Source of the DNA: an uncultured Collinsella sp. | GTDB lineage: Bacteria > Actinomycetota > Coriobacteriia > Coriobacteriales > Coriobacteriaceae | Direction: 5' to 3' | Length of the DNA: 6,423 nt | Assembly: GCA_900759435.1 (NCBI GenBank) | Contig: CAAEVD010000205.1 | Location: 1 to 6,423, forward strand | Part shown: piece after piece, positions 1-5,926 of the stretch | How positions within the stretch are numbered: the stretch's first letter is position 1 | Layout of the letters: every line of letters starts with the position of its first letter | Translations under genes and position numbers: made by a program | The notes under the pieces: model-generated | What the model was told of the DNA's origin: nothing | Seen by the model: only the letters and a program-made list of their open reading frames with translations | Databases searched by the model: none

Positions 1-44
1 AGCAGGAGCAGCAGCGAAGCAACAGGGACAGGAGAGCGAGATGA
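1..44 (+). CDS. 3' end of an upstream gene (partial), ATGA overlap
   Basis: The frame starting at base 3 is open from the window edge to a TGA at 42-44. It would encode a Gln/Arg-rich C-terminus ending QEQQRSNRDRRAR. The TGA overlaps the ATG of the next gene at 41 in an ATGA arrangement, the usual sign of translational coupling within an operon. Only 13 codons are visible, so no function can be proposed. The frame of the next gene is also open back to the edge, so an upstream start for that gene is the main alternative. Confidence 0.45.
   Translation, partial: QEQQRSNRDRRAR
30..34 (+). promoter_or_regulatory. Ribosome binding site for the 189-residue protein
   Basis: AGGAG lies six bases before the ATG at 41. 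It decides the start, because the reading frame itself stays open back to the window edge. Confidence 0.65.
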
Positions 45-610
45 TTCTAGAGGTGACGTACTCAGACGGCCACCACGAGTGCTTCAACAGCAACAGCCTC
101 ACCGGCGGCGCCGTGTTCGGCAGGGCGAACATCCTCACGGAGTTCGACGTCGTTTGGGAGGAAGGCGAAGACGGGCAACACCTGGTCGTCTACGAGCACC
201 ATATGGAGGAATCGGCACCGAGCGACGACGAGGCGTCGGCGAGTGCCGACCGAATCCGCGGGCCCAGGCTCAAGCTCATCGACTCCAGCGAGGTGCCGGA
301 CATCGAGAGCGTTTCCCTGGACGGCCGGCTCTTAACCTGGTCCCAGGGCGGGTGCCTGGTGGATGCCGCCAAGTTCGAGCTGGCGTGCATGAAGTGGTAC
401 TCGGGCCCCATGGGCGCCGGCACCAACGCCAAGGCCGTCGCGCTGTCCAGGTACCTGGAGCGGGCCCGCCCCGAGCTCGCCAGCGACGAAGCCGAGATAT
501 GCCCGCTGTTCGGCTACCCGGTTGCCGCCTTCAGGGAGGCCGAGGACGAGGAAATGGCCCAGGCAGGCGGCGCAGATTGCGGGGAGGGAGGTTTCGATGA
601 AATGGATTAA
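41..610 (+). CDS. Unrecognised acidic 189-residue protein
   Basis: I do not recognise this protein. It starts at an ATG with AGGAG six bases upstream and ends with TAA. It is probably cytoplasmic, since no signal peptide or membrane segment is visible. The N-terminus (residues 1-20) alternates hydrophobic residues like a beta strand. Residues about 57-68 form a low-complexity Ser/Asp/Glu/Ala linker. Residues about 75-165 look like a compact domain containing WSQGGCLVD and CMKWYSGPMGAG. The C-terminal 30 residues are Glu/Asp/Gly rich. It overlaps its upstream neighbour by four bases and the following mini-gene by 14 bases, so the three are likely co-expressed. It runs opposite to the adhesin/sortase operon. 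It may be an accessory protein of the mobile element, but no activity can be assigned from sequence. Confidence 0.72.
   Translation: MILEVTYSDGHHECFNSNSLTGGAVFGRANILTEFDVVWEEGEDGQHLVVYEHHMEESAPSDDEASASADRIRGPRLKLIDSSEVPDIESVSLDGRLLTWSQGGCLVDAAKFELACMKWYSGPMGAGTNAKAVALSRYLERARPELASDEAEICPLFGYPVAAFREAEDEEMAQAGGADCGEGGFDEMD
585..591 (+). promoter_or_regulatory. Strong ribosome binding site for the 27-residue peptide
   Basis: AGGGAGG ends five bases before the ATG at 597. It lies inside the 3' end of the preceding gene, and it is the main reason to believe the mini-gene that follows. Confidence 0.6.
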
Positions 611-680
611 ACGGGCCATCGTCGCCACAGGGGCGTTCCTCGCATGGCTCTTCCGAGCCGTATTCAGATGGTTCATGTGA
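597..680 (+). CDS. 27-residue cationic Trp-rich membrane peptide
   Basis: This ORF is short enough to be missed by ordinary gene calling. It begins MKWIKRAIVATG, continues with a hydrophobic stretch FLAWLF, and ends RWFM before TGA at 678-680. There are five basic residues (K2, K5, R6, R20, R24), no acidic ones, three Trp and four Phe. Residues about 7-19 are hydrophobic and flanked by basic clusters, so the peptide should insert into or lie on the inner membrane. The AGGGAGG site five bases upstream is one of the best in the window, and the 14-base overlap with the preceding gene suggests coupling. Possible roles are a membrane-active toxin-like peptide, a small regulator of a membrane protein, or a short accessory subunit. 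The sequence does not decide between them, and chance remains possible at this length. Confidence 0.55.
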   Translation: MKWIKRAIVATGAFLAWLFRAVFRWFM

Positions 681-683
681 GGC

Positions 684-725
684 GGCGCTGCGCGAACGCC
701 CGCTAACGTCATCGCGTGCAGCGCC
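684..725. other. Inverted repeat between convergent genes
   Basis: GGCGCTGC (684-691) and GCAGCGCC (718-725) are perfect 8-base complements across a 26-base loop. They lie between the stop of the mini-gene (680) and the stop of the ArdC-like gene (733), with the downstream arm ending eight bases short of the latter. The place is right for a terminator serving both strands, but there is no T tract and the loop is long, so the role is uncertain. Confidence 0.3.
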
Positions 726-732
726 CCGGCGC

Positions 733-1785
733 TCACCTATCGGACCTGTCGGGGAGGCGCGGCGCGTGGTCGTCGCGGGCGGACGCCCTCCTTGCGATGG
801 CCGCGCGCTCGGACAGGCTCCTGCAGGCTGCGTCCGGCTTGTGCTCGAGGGCGCGGACGCGCTCGAGCCCTTCTGCTTCACGGTTCTCGGCCATCTTCTG
901 CTCCATGCTGCCGATGATGCCATGGGCAGCGCCGCGTATCTCGTCGAGCGAGGCCCTCAGCTCGGAGAGGTCCTTGCCCTCGCTCCACCCGGCCACGTAC
1001 CCGAAGCTGTAGTCGCCGGTGTCGAGCCCAAGCCAGCTCGAGACGATGAAGGCGACGCTCTCGGCCTGGACCTCGCGAGTCGCACGGCCCGGCAGGGCGG
1101 GCCCCTCCCCTTCCGACCCGGAATCGTGCATGACGCTGTGGGCGAGCTCGTGGATGGCGGTCTTGAGGGTCTGCGCTTGGGACATGCCCTTCTGGATCAC
1201 GATGCGCTTGGGCTCGGACCTCGAGAAGAATCCCTTCGCGCCGCCCGGGATGTCCTCGAACGAAACGGGGTACCTGCTGACTTCCGAGACGGCGCGCATG
1301 GCGGCCTCGTACCGGGCGACGCCGCCCGTCAGCTCGTCGACCCCCAAGGCAGGCAGCTCCCTTCCCTCGGTCTGGCTCACGTCGAACACGGTGGCCAGGC
1401 GGAAGCCCGCGAGCCTGCGCCTGGGCCCATCTCCGGCGCTGCCGTCAAGCGCTTCGCCGACGTCGTCGCCCTCCCCTTTCACCATGACCACGACCGGGCT
1501 GAGGATTCTCATGCCGCGCTCGCCCTTCCTCACCTGCCTGCCGAACTTGTCCTGCCAGGCCCGATAGCCCGCTACCAGCGTCGCGTCCGGGCGTTGCATC
1601 GCAATGAGCAGGCAGTTGTTGGCGCTGTAGCTGTGGAATCGCGACATGACGGCAAGGTAGCGGCGATACCTTGCCGACTCGAAGACGCCCCTCACGCCCT
1701 CCTCGAGGCGCTCCATGGTCCGCCTGAGCTCCTCGTCGCGCTTCGCTGCGGCCTCGGCGCCGCCTCTTGCCTTGCCTTTTGCCAT
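733..1785 (-). CDS. ArdC-like antirestriction protein: ssDNA-binding domain plus zincin metallopeptidase
   Basis: This 350-residue cytoplasmic protein resembles the ArdC family of plasmids and conjugative elements, which bind single-stranded DNA and protect incoming DNA from restriction. After a basic, charged N-terminus (1-30), residues about 31-100 match the ArdC N-terminal type: SRFHSYSANNCLLIAMQRPD, then AGYRAWQDKFGRQVRKGERG and ILSPV. Residues about 125-260 form the metallopeptidase-like part. HELAH at 212-216 supplies the zinc-binding His pair and catalytic Glu, and E238 or E242 in REVQAES is the likely third ligand. The C-terminus (from about 270) is helical and basic, with no known domain. 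The ATG at 1785 has a modest AAAGGCGAG upstream. It is the last gene of the minus-strand operon, 100 bases after the sortase. ArdC itself is about 300 residues, so this one carries an extra tail. The family call is firm; antirestriction activity is inferred. Confidence 0.85.
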   Translation of the reverse strand: MAKGKARGGAEAAAKRDEELRRTMERLEEGVRGVFESARYRRYLAVMSRFHSYSANNCLLIAMQRPDATLVAGYRAWQDKFGRQVRKGERGMRILSPVVVMVKGEGDDVGEALDGSAGDGPRRRLAGFRLATVFDVSQTEGRELPALGVDELTGGVARYEAAMRAVSEVSRYPVSFEDIPGGAKGFFSRSEPKRIVIQKGMSQAQTLKTAIHELAHSVMHDSGSEGEGPALPGRATREVQAESVAFIVSSWLGLDTGDYSFGYVAGWSEGKDLSELRASLDEIRGAAHGIIGSMEQKMAENREAEGLERVRALEHKPDAACRSLSERAAIARRASARDDHAPRLPDRSDR

Positions 1786-1823
1786 CGATCTCGCCTTTCA
1801 CGTGCGGACTTCCATGATTCACA

Positions 1824-1875
1824 TCGCACGCGCCCGTGCTTCGTGCGACAGGCGCGCATCGGCGCCGAACGCGCC
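1824..1875. other. Structured spacer between sortase and ArdC-like genes
   Basis: The 100-base gap (1786-1885) holds two inverted repeats. TCGCACG (1824-1830) pairs with CGTGCGA (1842-1848), and GGCGCG (1851-1856) pairs with CGCGCC (1870-1875) around the palindrome TCGGCGCCGA (1859-1868). On the minus strand these follow the sortase stop and precede the ArdC-like start. They could be an RNA structure separating the two genes or a DNA-binding site. There is no T tract, and GC-rich DNA readily yields short inverted repeats by chance. Confidence 0.3.
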
Positions 1876-1885
1876 CACCCCTGCA

Positions 1886-2653
1886 TCACCCGAGCGCGTC
1901 GACGGCGCATATCACCAGCGTGCGCTCGTTGCCCCAGCGGTTATAGCTGCAGGTGCAGAGGGTGACGACGCTTTTCACGGACGAGAAGTCGAAGCCCTCT
2001 CCGACGAGACTCAGGTCGGCGTCGGCCACGACCCGGGCAAGCCATTGCGCATGCTCGGCGTCGTCGGTGAACTCAACCTTGGCGCCCTCGCGGCCGGCAT
2101 CGACAACGTCGACCGCAAGCACCCTCAGCCCGGCGTCGCCCTCGGGGGTCTGCAGGATGATCGGGGAATGCCCCTCCGCGTAACCGGCGTCCGAGAAACA
2201 CGCCAACGCGGAGAACATCGTGCCGTCGTTGAGATGGTGGCCGAACACCAGGGCGTTGCCGGCGCCCAGCAGGCCATCATCTGCGCACTTCCAGTGCAGG
2301 TAGGGCACGCCGTGGTAGTTCCAGCCGCCGTACACGTCGTAGCGGAGGTAGTGGTCGGGGTCGCCCTCATGGGCCTGGACGATCGGGTAGTCGATGCCGG
2401 CGCCCGGCACGGTGACCCATCCGATGATGTCCGGGTTGACGCCCTGCCAGTAGCCCCAGTCGACGCCCCCGGAGCCGTCGTTTTCGCCGGCCGCCCCGTC
2501 TTCGGCGCCGATTGCCTCGACCCCGCTCGGATCGGGATCGAGGTTGCTCGCCCTCTCGGTCAGCCAGGCCATGGACGACAGCACGCCCACGGCCCCCAAG
2601 GCGAGCGCTGCGGCGAGGACGAGGGCGATGCGCGATTTGGCCTTGCCCCTCAT
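1886..2653 (-). CDS. Class B sortase
   Basis: This is a 255-residue membrane-anchored transpeptidase. Sortases cut surface proteins at a C-terminal sorting signal and join them to the cell wall or to each other. Residues about 9-30 form an N-terminal membrane anchor, followed by an acidic Gly-rich linker to about residue 62. The catalytic domain shows VNPDIIGWVTVPG, then DYPIVQ, the catalytic His in FGHHLNDGTMF (H139), the catalytic Cys in VTLCTCSYNR (C235) and the Arg in NERTLVI (R244). The NPDIIGW and TCSY patterns are typical of class B. Length is normal for the class. I chose the ATG at 2653; a TTG one codon earlier is possible. Neither has a good ribosome site of its own, but TGATG overlap with a small upstream ORF would allow coupled translation. 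The adhesin encoded just upstream is the obvious substrate. Confidence 0.92.
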   Translation of the reverse strand: MRGKAKSRIALVLAAALALGAVGVLSSMAWLTERASNLDPDPSGVEAIGAEDGAAGENDGSGGVDWGYWQGVNPDIIGWVTVPGAGIDYPIVQAHEGDPDHYLRYDVYGGWNYHGVPYLHWKCADDGLLGAGNALVFGHHLNDGTMFSALACFSDAGYAEGHSPIILQTPEGDAGLRVLAVDVVDAGREGAKVEFTDDAEHAQWLARVVADADLSLVGEGFDFSSVKSVVTLCTCSYNRWGNERTLVICAVDALG

Positions 2654-2748
2654 CAATGCCCGCCATCGGAGCGCTTGCCGCCGCTTCCCGTCTTCTCCAA
2701 CGCTCCCGCGACGTCCTCGATGCCGGATTCTCGGGTGGTTCCTTCCAT
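2653..2748 (-). CDS. Possible 31-residue coupling mini-ORF before the sortase
   Basis: This is an ATG at 2748 preceded by GGAGG (2754-2758) at five bases, running 31 codons to a TGA at 2653-2655. That TGA shares its last base with the sortase ATG. The peptide is hydrophilic (MEGTTRESGIEDVAGALEKTG, then a basic Gly-rich end), with no signal or membrane segment. Its likely purpose is to bring ribosomes to the sortase start, which lacks a good site of its own. Caution: this frame is open far upstream into the adhesin gene, as happens by chance in high-GC DNA. An alternative ATG at 2760 would add four residues. Confidence 0.42.
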   Translation of the reverse strand: MEGTTRESGIEDVAGALEKTGSGGKRSDGGH

Positions 2749-2767
2749 GGTTTCCTCCATATCCACA

Positions 2768-2794
2768 AGGAAGGCGGCCCGAGGCCGCCTTCCT
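2768..2794 (-). terminator. Perfect 12-bp hairpin after the adhesin gene (leaky terminator or processing site)
   Basis: AGGAAGGCGGCC and GGCCGCCTTCCT are exact complements separated by only three bases. The hairpin lies 21 bases after the adhesin stop on the minus strand. Just CCTT-type pyrimidines and no run of T follow, so termination would probably be partial. A hairpin here would let the adhesin be made in excess over the sortase, or protect the 3' end of the adhesin mRNA. The structure is seen directly; the effect is inferred. Confidence 0.7.
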
Positions 2795-2815
2795 GCTTTC
2801 GAGCGGGCGTCGGCC

Positions 2816-5800
2816 TTAGGCCTCGCGCTCCGCCGCTTCCTCTCCGTGCCCGTGGTCGTCGGGCTCAGGGTCGTCGGGGTTGCGTCTCTGCAAGCCGTAT
2901 GCAGCGAGCACCAAGGCAGCCGCGAGGGCCATACCGGCGCCCAGCATATAGGGCATGAGGTCCACGCCGGTCTTGTCCAGCTTCTCGCCTGGCGCATCGG
3001 GAACTTCGGAGGTGTCGGGGTTGTCGACCACCACCGTCTGGCCTTCGTCGTCGACGTCCTCGTGGACGGCGACGACGTTGCCCTTGGCATCGAGGCAGCG
3101 CTCGAAGGCCACGAGGGCCGCTCCCTCCTCGAGATGGGACGCGTCGAACTCGAAGGCGACCTCCACAATGCCCTCGGCCGCCCGGGGGGCGAACTCGGCG
3201 GTGGCGGTCGCGGGGTTGCCGCCGGCATCGACCAGCGTCTCGCCGGTCGACTTGTCGATGAGCGTGCCGTTTGCGGTGTAGGTCTCGCCAGGGACGAGGC
3301 CCTTGTACTCCACGGTGTCGACGAGCTTCACCTTGCCGTTGGCAACGACTTGGTCGCCATCCTCGGCGTCGGTGAGCTTCGTGCCTATCTCGACGACGGT
3401 GACGGTTTGCCCCTCGTCGGAAAGGTCCTCGTGTGCTGCGAGCTGCGCGCCGGCGGCGAAGAGCTTCTCGAACACCACGACGCCCTTACCGCCCAAGCCG
3501 GTGCCGTCGAATGCGAGCTCCACCGCCTGGACGCCGTCGGCTTCGTCGGGGGCGAACGTTGCGGTTCCGGCAACCTGCTTGCCGTCGACGGTCACGGGGT
3601 CGCCGGTCTCGGCATCCATCAGCGCAGCCTCGAGCGTGTACTCGGCGCCGGGGGTCAGTCCCTCGTATGCGACCTCGTCGACGATGGTGATGTCGACACC
3701 GGTGACGAGCTTGTCGCCGTCCGCTTTGTCGGTCGCCGTGGTGCCGATGCCCACGAGGCGAACGGTCTGCCCCTCATCGTCGATGTCGGCATGGACCGCC
3801 ACCTCCACGCCGCCCGATGTCAGGGATTCGAAGGCCACGACGTCCTCACCCGCCAGCAGGCTCCCGTCGAAGGCGAACTGAAGCTCCACCTCGCCGGAGC
3901 GCTGCTTGGGCCTAAAGGTCTTGCTCGCGGTCACGGGGTTGCCGTCGGCGCCGACGAGCGCCTCGCCGGTGGATTTGAGCATGAGGGTGCCCGTGACGGT
4001 GTACTCGGTGCCGTCGGTCTTGAGGTTCTCGTAGTACACGGTGTCTGACAGGGTGACTTCGCCAGAGACTTGAGCCACATGGTCGCCGTCGGACGCGTCC
4101 GTGGCCTCGGTCTGGACCTTGGGACCCTCCTTGTCGTCGAGGCTCATCCACACCGCCTTGGCGGCGGAGGAGTCGCGCTCGATGACGAACGTCTTCTTGA
4201 TCAGGTCGTAGCCCTCGTTGGCGTCGCTGCGCAGCTCCTCGAGCGTGTACTTGCCGAAGGGCAGCGCTGCCAGACCGTCGTCGACTTCGGCGACGGAGCC
4301 GTCCTCGCCGAGGGAGAACCACACGCCCGCCTTGGGGTCCATGTCCGAGGCGTTGACTGCCCCGACGCCCAGCAGCCGGTCGTTGCCGTTGGTGTTGGCG
4401 CTGTGCTTGTTCCAGGAGGACGCCGTGGAGACGTTGCCGTTCTTGTCGGTCACGACAACATGGGCCTCGCCCGTCGCCTCGTTGGTCACCTTGAAGGCGA
4501 CCTGCAGGGACTCGTTGGTGTCCTCGGCCATCTTCGCTATCTCGAGGTCGTTGCGGACGACCTGGTCGAAGAACTCGAGCGCGGCGCCGCCCGAGGAGGC
4601 TTTTACGATGGCGCCGTTCTCGCGAATCTGGAACGTCTTGGCGGCTCCGTCGGTCAGCAGGTAAGAGTCGTTGCTCTTGGTCTCTCGGATGGCGTAGGTG
4701 CCGTAGGGCAGCGCGTCGGCGGCGGTCTGCGCGGTATAGGCGCCCGCCTCCTCGTTCCACGCCGTGGTCACGGTGGCCACCGTCTCGCCAGGCTCGAACC
4801 ACTCGCCGCCGACCAGCACCTTAGCCGCCGACTCGTTGGTTATGTCGAACTCGATGCCGGCGAGCGTGGAGCCGCAGCCCAACGCACCGTGGGAGTCGCC
4901 GCCCAGAGCCTCGGACTTGCCGAGCTCCCTGTCGGACTTCGTGACCTGCACGCCGCCGCGGGCGACGTCGTCCTTGCAGGAGCCGCCCGTCAGGTCGACG
5001 CCCTCGCCGTTCTCCTTAATCTTCGCCGTCTTCGACCAATCCGAGGCGAGGTACCCCTCGGGGGCCTGCGACTCGACGACCTTGTAGACGCCGCACGGCA
5101 GGTCGCCTGACCCGGTGGCGGCCACGTACGCCTTCGCCGCAGCGTCCCACTCTGCCTCGATGGTTTTCACGACCTCGCCGTCGCCGTAGGACCTTCCGTC
5201 GACCAGCGCGCTCTTTCCGGAGGCGTTGACGATATCGAACCTCGCTCCGGCGAGGCTGGCGTCGCCCTGGGGCGCGCTGCCTGCCTGCGAGTCTTCCTTG
5301 GCGACCTTGAGGCCTCCCGTCTTCCAGGTGAAGCTCATGAGCACCTGCGTCGCGGAGCCGGTCTTCACCGAGAAGGCCTCAAAGCCCGTGGACACCTCGT
5401 CCGCACGGTTCTTTACCTTGGACCAGGTGTCGCCGAGGAGCTCGTCCTTGGCCCACTTCTCGAACTGCGCGTTGGTCCCGTAAGCCGCCTCGCCGCGCGA
5501 GCCCTGGTAGGCGAACGACAGCAGTACGTGGCTCGCCACCAGGTACTTATCCTCGCTCCAACCCGTGCCGTCGTACCACCTTTCCGGGAACACGGACTCG
5601 TCGAAGCCCGGCGCGCCGTAGCTGAACCACATCGCGGCGGCCAGGTCGCCGTCGGAGATGCCCGACTTAGAGTAGATCCCCGGCGCGGGCGTGCCCGCCG
5701 CGGGTTCGGCGCAGTAGGCCACCTCGCCGTCGGCCCACATGCGCGTCGTGAAGTAGCCGGCGTAGGGGACGTCGTCGCCGACGGTCACCTCGACGGACTC

Positions 5801-5914
5801 GGAGGCCTGCGCCTGCATGGGCGCCGATGCGCACATGCCGACGAGCAGAGCCACGCTCATCATGATCCGAACGATCTTCGACAAGGCGGCGGTCTCTGTT
5901 GCTCTCGCTGTCAT
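2816..5914 (-). CDS. Wall-anchored VaFE/CnaB-domain surface adhesin
   Basis: This 1032-residue secreted surface protein probably mediates adhesion. Residues 1-37 are a signal peptide (basic start, IMMSVALLVGM core, likely cut after AQA). Residues about 38-195 form a head resembling thioester-type adhesin domains, with YCAEPAAGTPAPG around C68. Three CnaB/SpaA-type domains follow at about 200-310, 321-435 and 455-580. The first two have candidate isopeptide Lys (LKVAK, VQVTK) and Glu (VVESQAPEGY, IRETK). Three VaFE repeats span about 600-961. The end is the sorting signal LDKTG (979-983), a membrane segment (about 985-1008), RR, then a 21-residue acidic tail. The start is the ATG at 5914, because AAGGAGG lies five bases upstream and the signal peptide begins there; the longer frame to 6010 lies inside the neighbouring gene. 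It starts 10 bases after the SSB-like gene's stop, so the two are co-transcribed. The ligand is unknown. Confidence 0.9.
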   Translation of the reverse strand: MTARATETAALSKIVRIMMSVALLVGMCASAPMQAQASESVEVTVGDDVPYAGYFTTRMWADGEVAYCAEPAAGTPAPGIYSKSGISDGDLAAAMWFSYGAPGFDESVFPERWYDGTGWSEDKYLVASHVLLSFAYQGSRGEAAYGTNAQFEKWAKDELLGDTWSKVKNRADEVSTGFEAFSVKTGSATQVLMSFTWKTGGLKVAKEDSQAGSAPQGDASLAGARFDIVNASGKSALVDGRSYGDGEVVKTIEAEWDAAAKAYVAATGSGDLPCGVYKVVESQAPEGYLASDWSKTAKIKENGEGVDLTGGSCKDDVARGGVQVTKSDRELGKSEALGGDSHGALGCGSTLAGIEFDITNESAAKVLVGGEWFEPGETVATVTTAWNEEAGAYTAQTAADALPYGTYAIRETKSNDSYLLTDGAAKTFQIRENGAIVKASSGGAALEFFDQVVRNDLEIAKMAEDTNESLQVAFKVTNEATGEAHVVVTDKNGNVSTASSWNKHSANTNGNDRLLGVGAVNASDMDPKAGVWFSLGEDGSVAEVDDGLAALPFGKYTLEELRSDANEGYDLIKKTFVIERDSSAAKAVWMSLDDKEGPKVQTEATDASDGDHVAQVSGEVTLSDTVYYENLKTDGTEYTVTGTLMLKSTGEALVGADGNPVTASKTFRPKQRSGEVELQFAFDGSLLAGEDVVAFESLTSGGVEVAVHADIDDEGQTVRLVGIGTTATDKADGDKLVTGVDITIVDEVAYEGLTPGAEYTLEAALMDAETGDPVTVDGKQVAGTATFAPDEADGVQAVELAFDGTGLGGKGVVVFEKLFAAGAQLAAHEDLSDEGQTVTVVEIGTKLTDAEDGDQVVANGKVKLVDTVEYKGLVPGETYTANGTLIDKSTGETLVDAGGNPATATAEFAPRAAEGIVEVAFEFDASHLEEGAALVAFERCLDAKGNVVAVHEDVDDEGQTVVVDNPDTSEVPDAPGEKLDKTGVDLMPYMLGAGMALAAALVLAAYGLQRRNPDDPEPDDHGHGEEAAEREA
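2882..2980 (-). other. LDKTG sorting signal, membrane segment and basic stop
   Basis: This encodes residues 979-1011 of the adhesin: LDKTG, then a hydrophobic stretch beginning VDLMPYMLGAGM, then RR. It has the three-part layout of a sortase substrate, but the usual Pro at the second motif position is Asp. Cleavage between Thr and Gly is expected by analogy with LPXTG signals. Confidence 0.75.
3032..4117 (-). repeat. Three tandem VaFE (Thr-Gln ester-bond) domain repeats in the adhesin
   Basis: Three diverged protein repeats of about 120 residues lie at 600-718, 721-838 and 841-961. Each opens with a Thr strand (QTEATDASDG, GTTATDKADG, GTKLTDAEDG), has an Asp before YxxL (D624, D746, D866) and the FE of the VaFE motif (E696, E816, E938), and closes with His and Gln in HxDxxDEGQTV (H708/Q716, H828/Q836, H951/Q959). 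These match the residue types around the self-formed Thr-Gln ester bond known from the Cpe0147 adhesin. Thr-to-Gln spacing is 114, 111 and 114. The stalk is therefore probably covalently stiffened in all three units. Confidence 0.8.
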
Positions 5915-5919
5915 GGCCG

Positions 5920-5926
5920 CCTCCTT
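5920..5926 (-). promoter_or_regulatory. Ribosome binding site for the adhesin
   Basis: AAGGAGG on the minus strand lies five bases before the ATG at 5914 and overlaps the stop codon of the SSB-like gene (5925-5927). It fixes the adhesin start and indicates translation in step with the upstream gene. Confidence 0.8.

Noticed and set aside
332..736. 134-codon minus-strand ORF opposite the orphan gene
   Set aside because: It is antisense to a gene with its own ribosome site and coupled neighbours, and shows no domain.
766..1965. 399-codon plus-strand ORF opposite the ArdC-like gene
   Set aside because: It mirrors the codon bias of the ArdC-like gene, whose HELAH and N-terminal motifs are convincing; the antisense protein has no recognisable features.
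2654..2656. TTG start for the sortase one codon before the chosen ATG
   Set aside because: Possible, but the ATG at 2653 is the better codon and makes the TGATG overlap; the difference is one residue.
2653..3228. 191-codon minus-strand ORF running from within the adhesin into the mini-ORF frame
   Set aside because: The part inside the adhesin gene is a Pro/Ser/Arg-rich frame shadow; only the last 31 codons have a ribosome site and a meaningful overlap.
1715..4048. 777-codon plus-strand ORF opposite the sortase and adhesin
   Set aside because: It lies antisense to two genes with clear domains and motifs, has repetitive Val/Gly/Asp composition typical of the opposite strand of high-GC genes, and shows no domain of its own.
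3032..4117. Repeats considered as a CRISPR array or DNA-level tandem repeat
   Set aside because: The similarity is at protein level in units of about 120 residues, with diverged DNA and no short identical repeats or spacers.
4070..5110. 346-codon plus-strand ORF inside the adhesin region
   Set aside because: It is antisense to the CnaB domains, with biased composition and no supporting ribosome site considered convincing.
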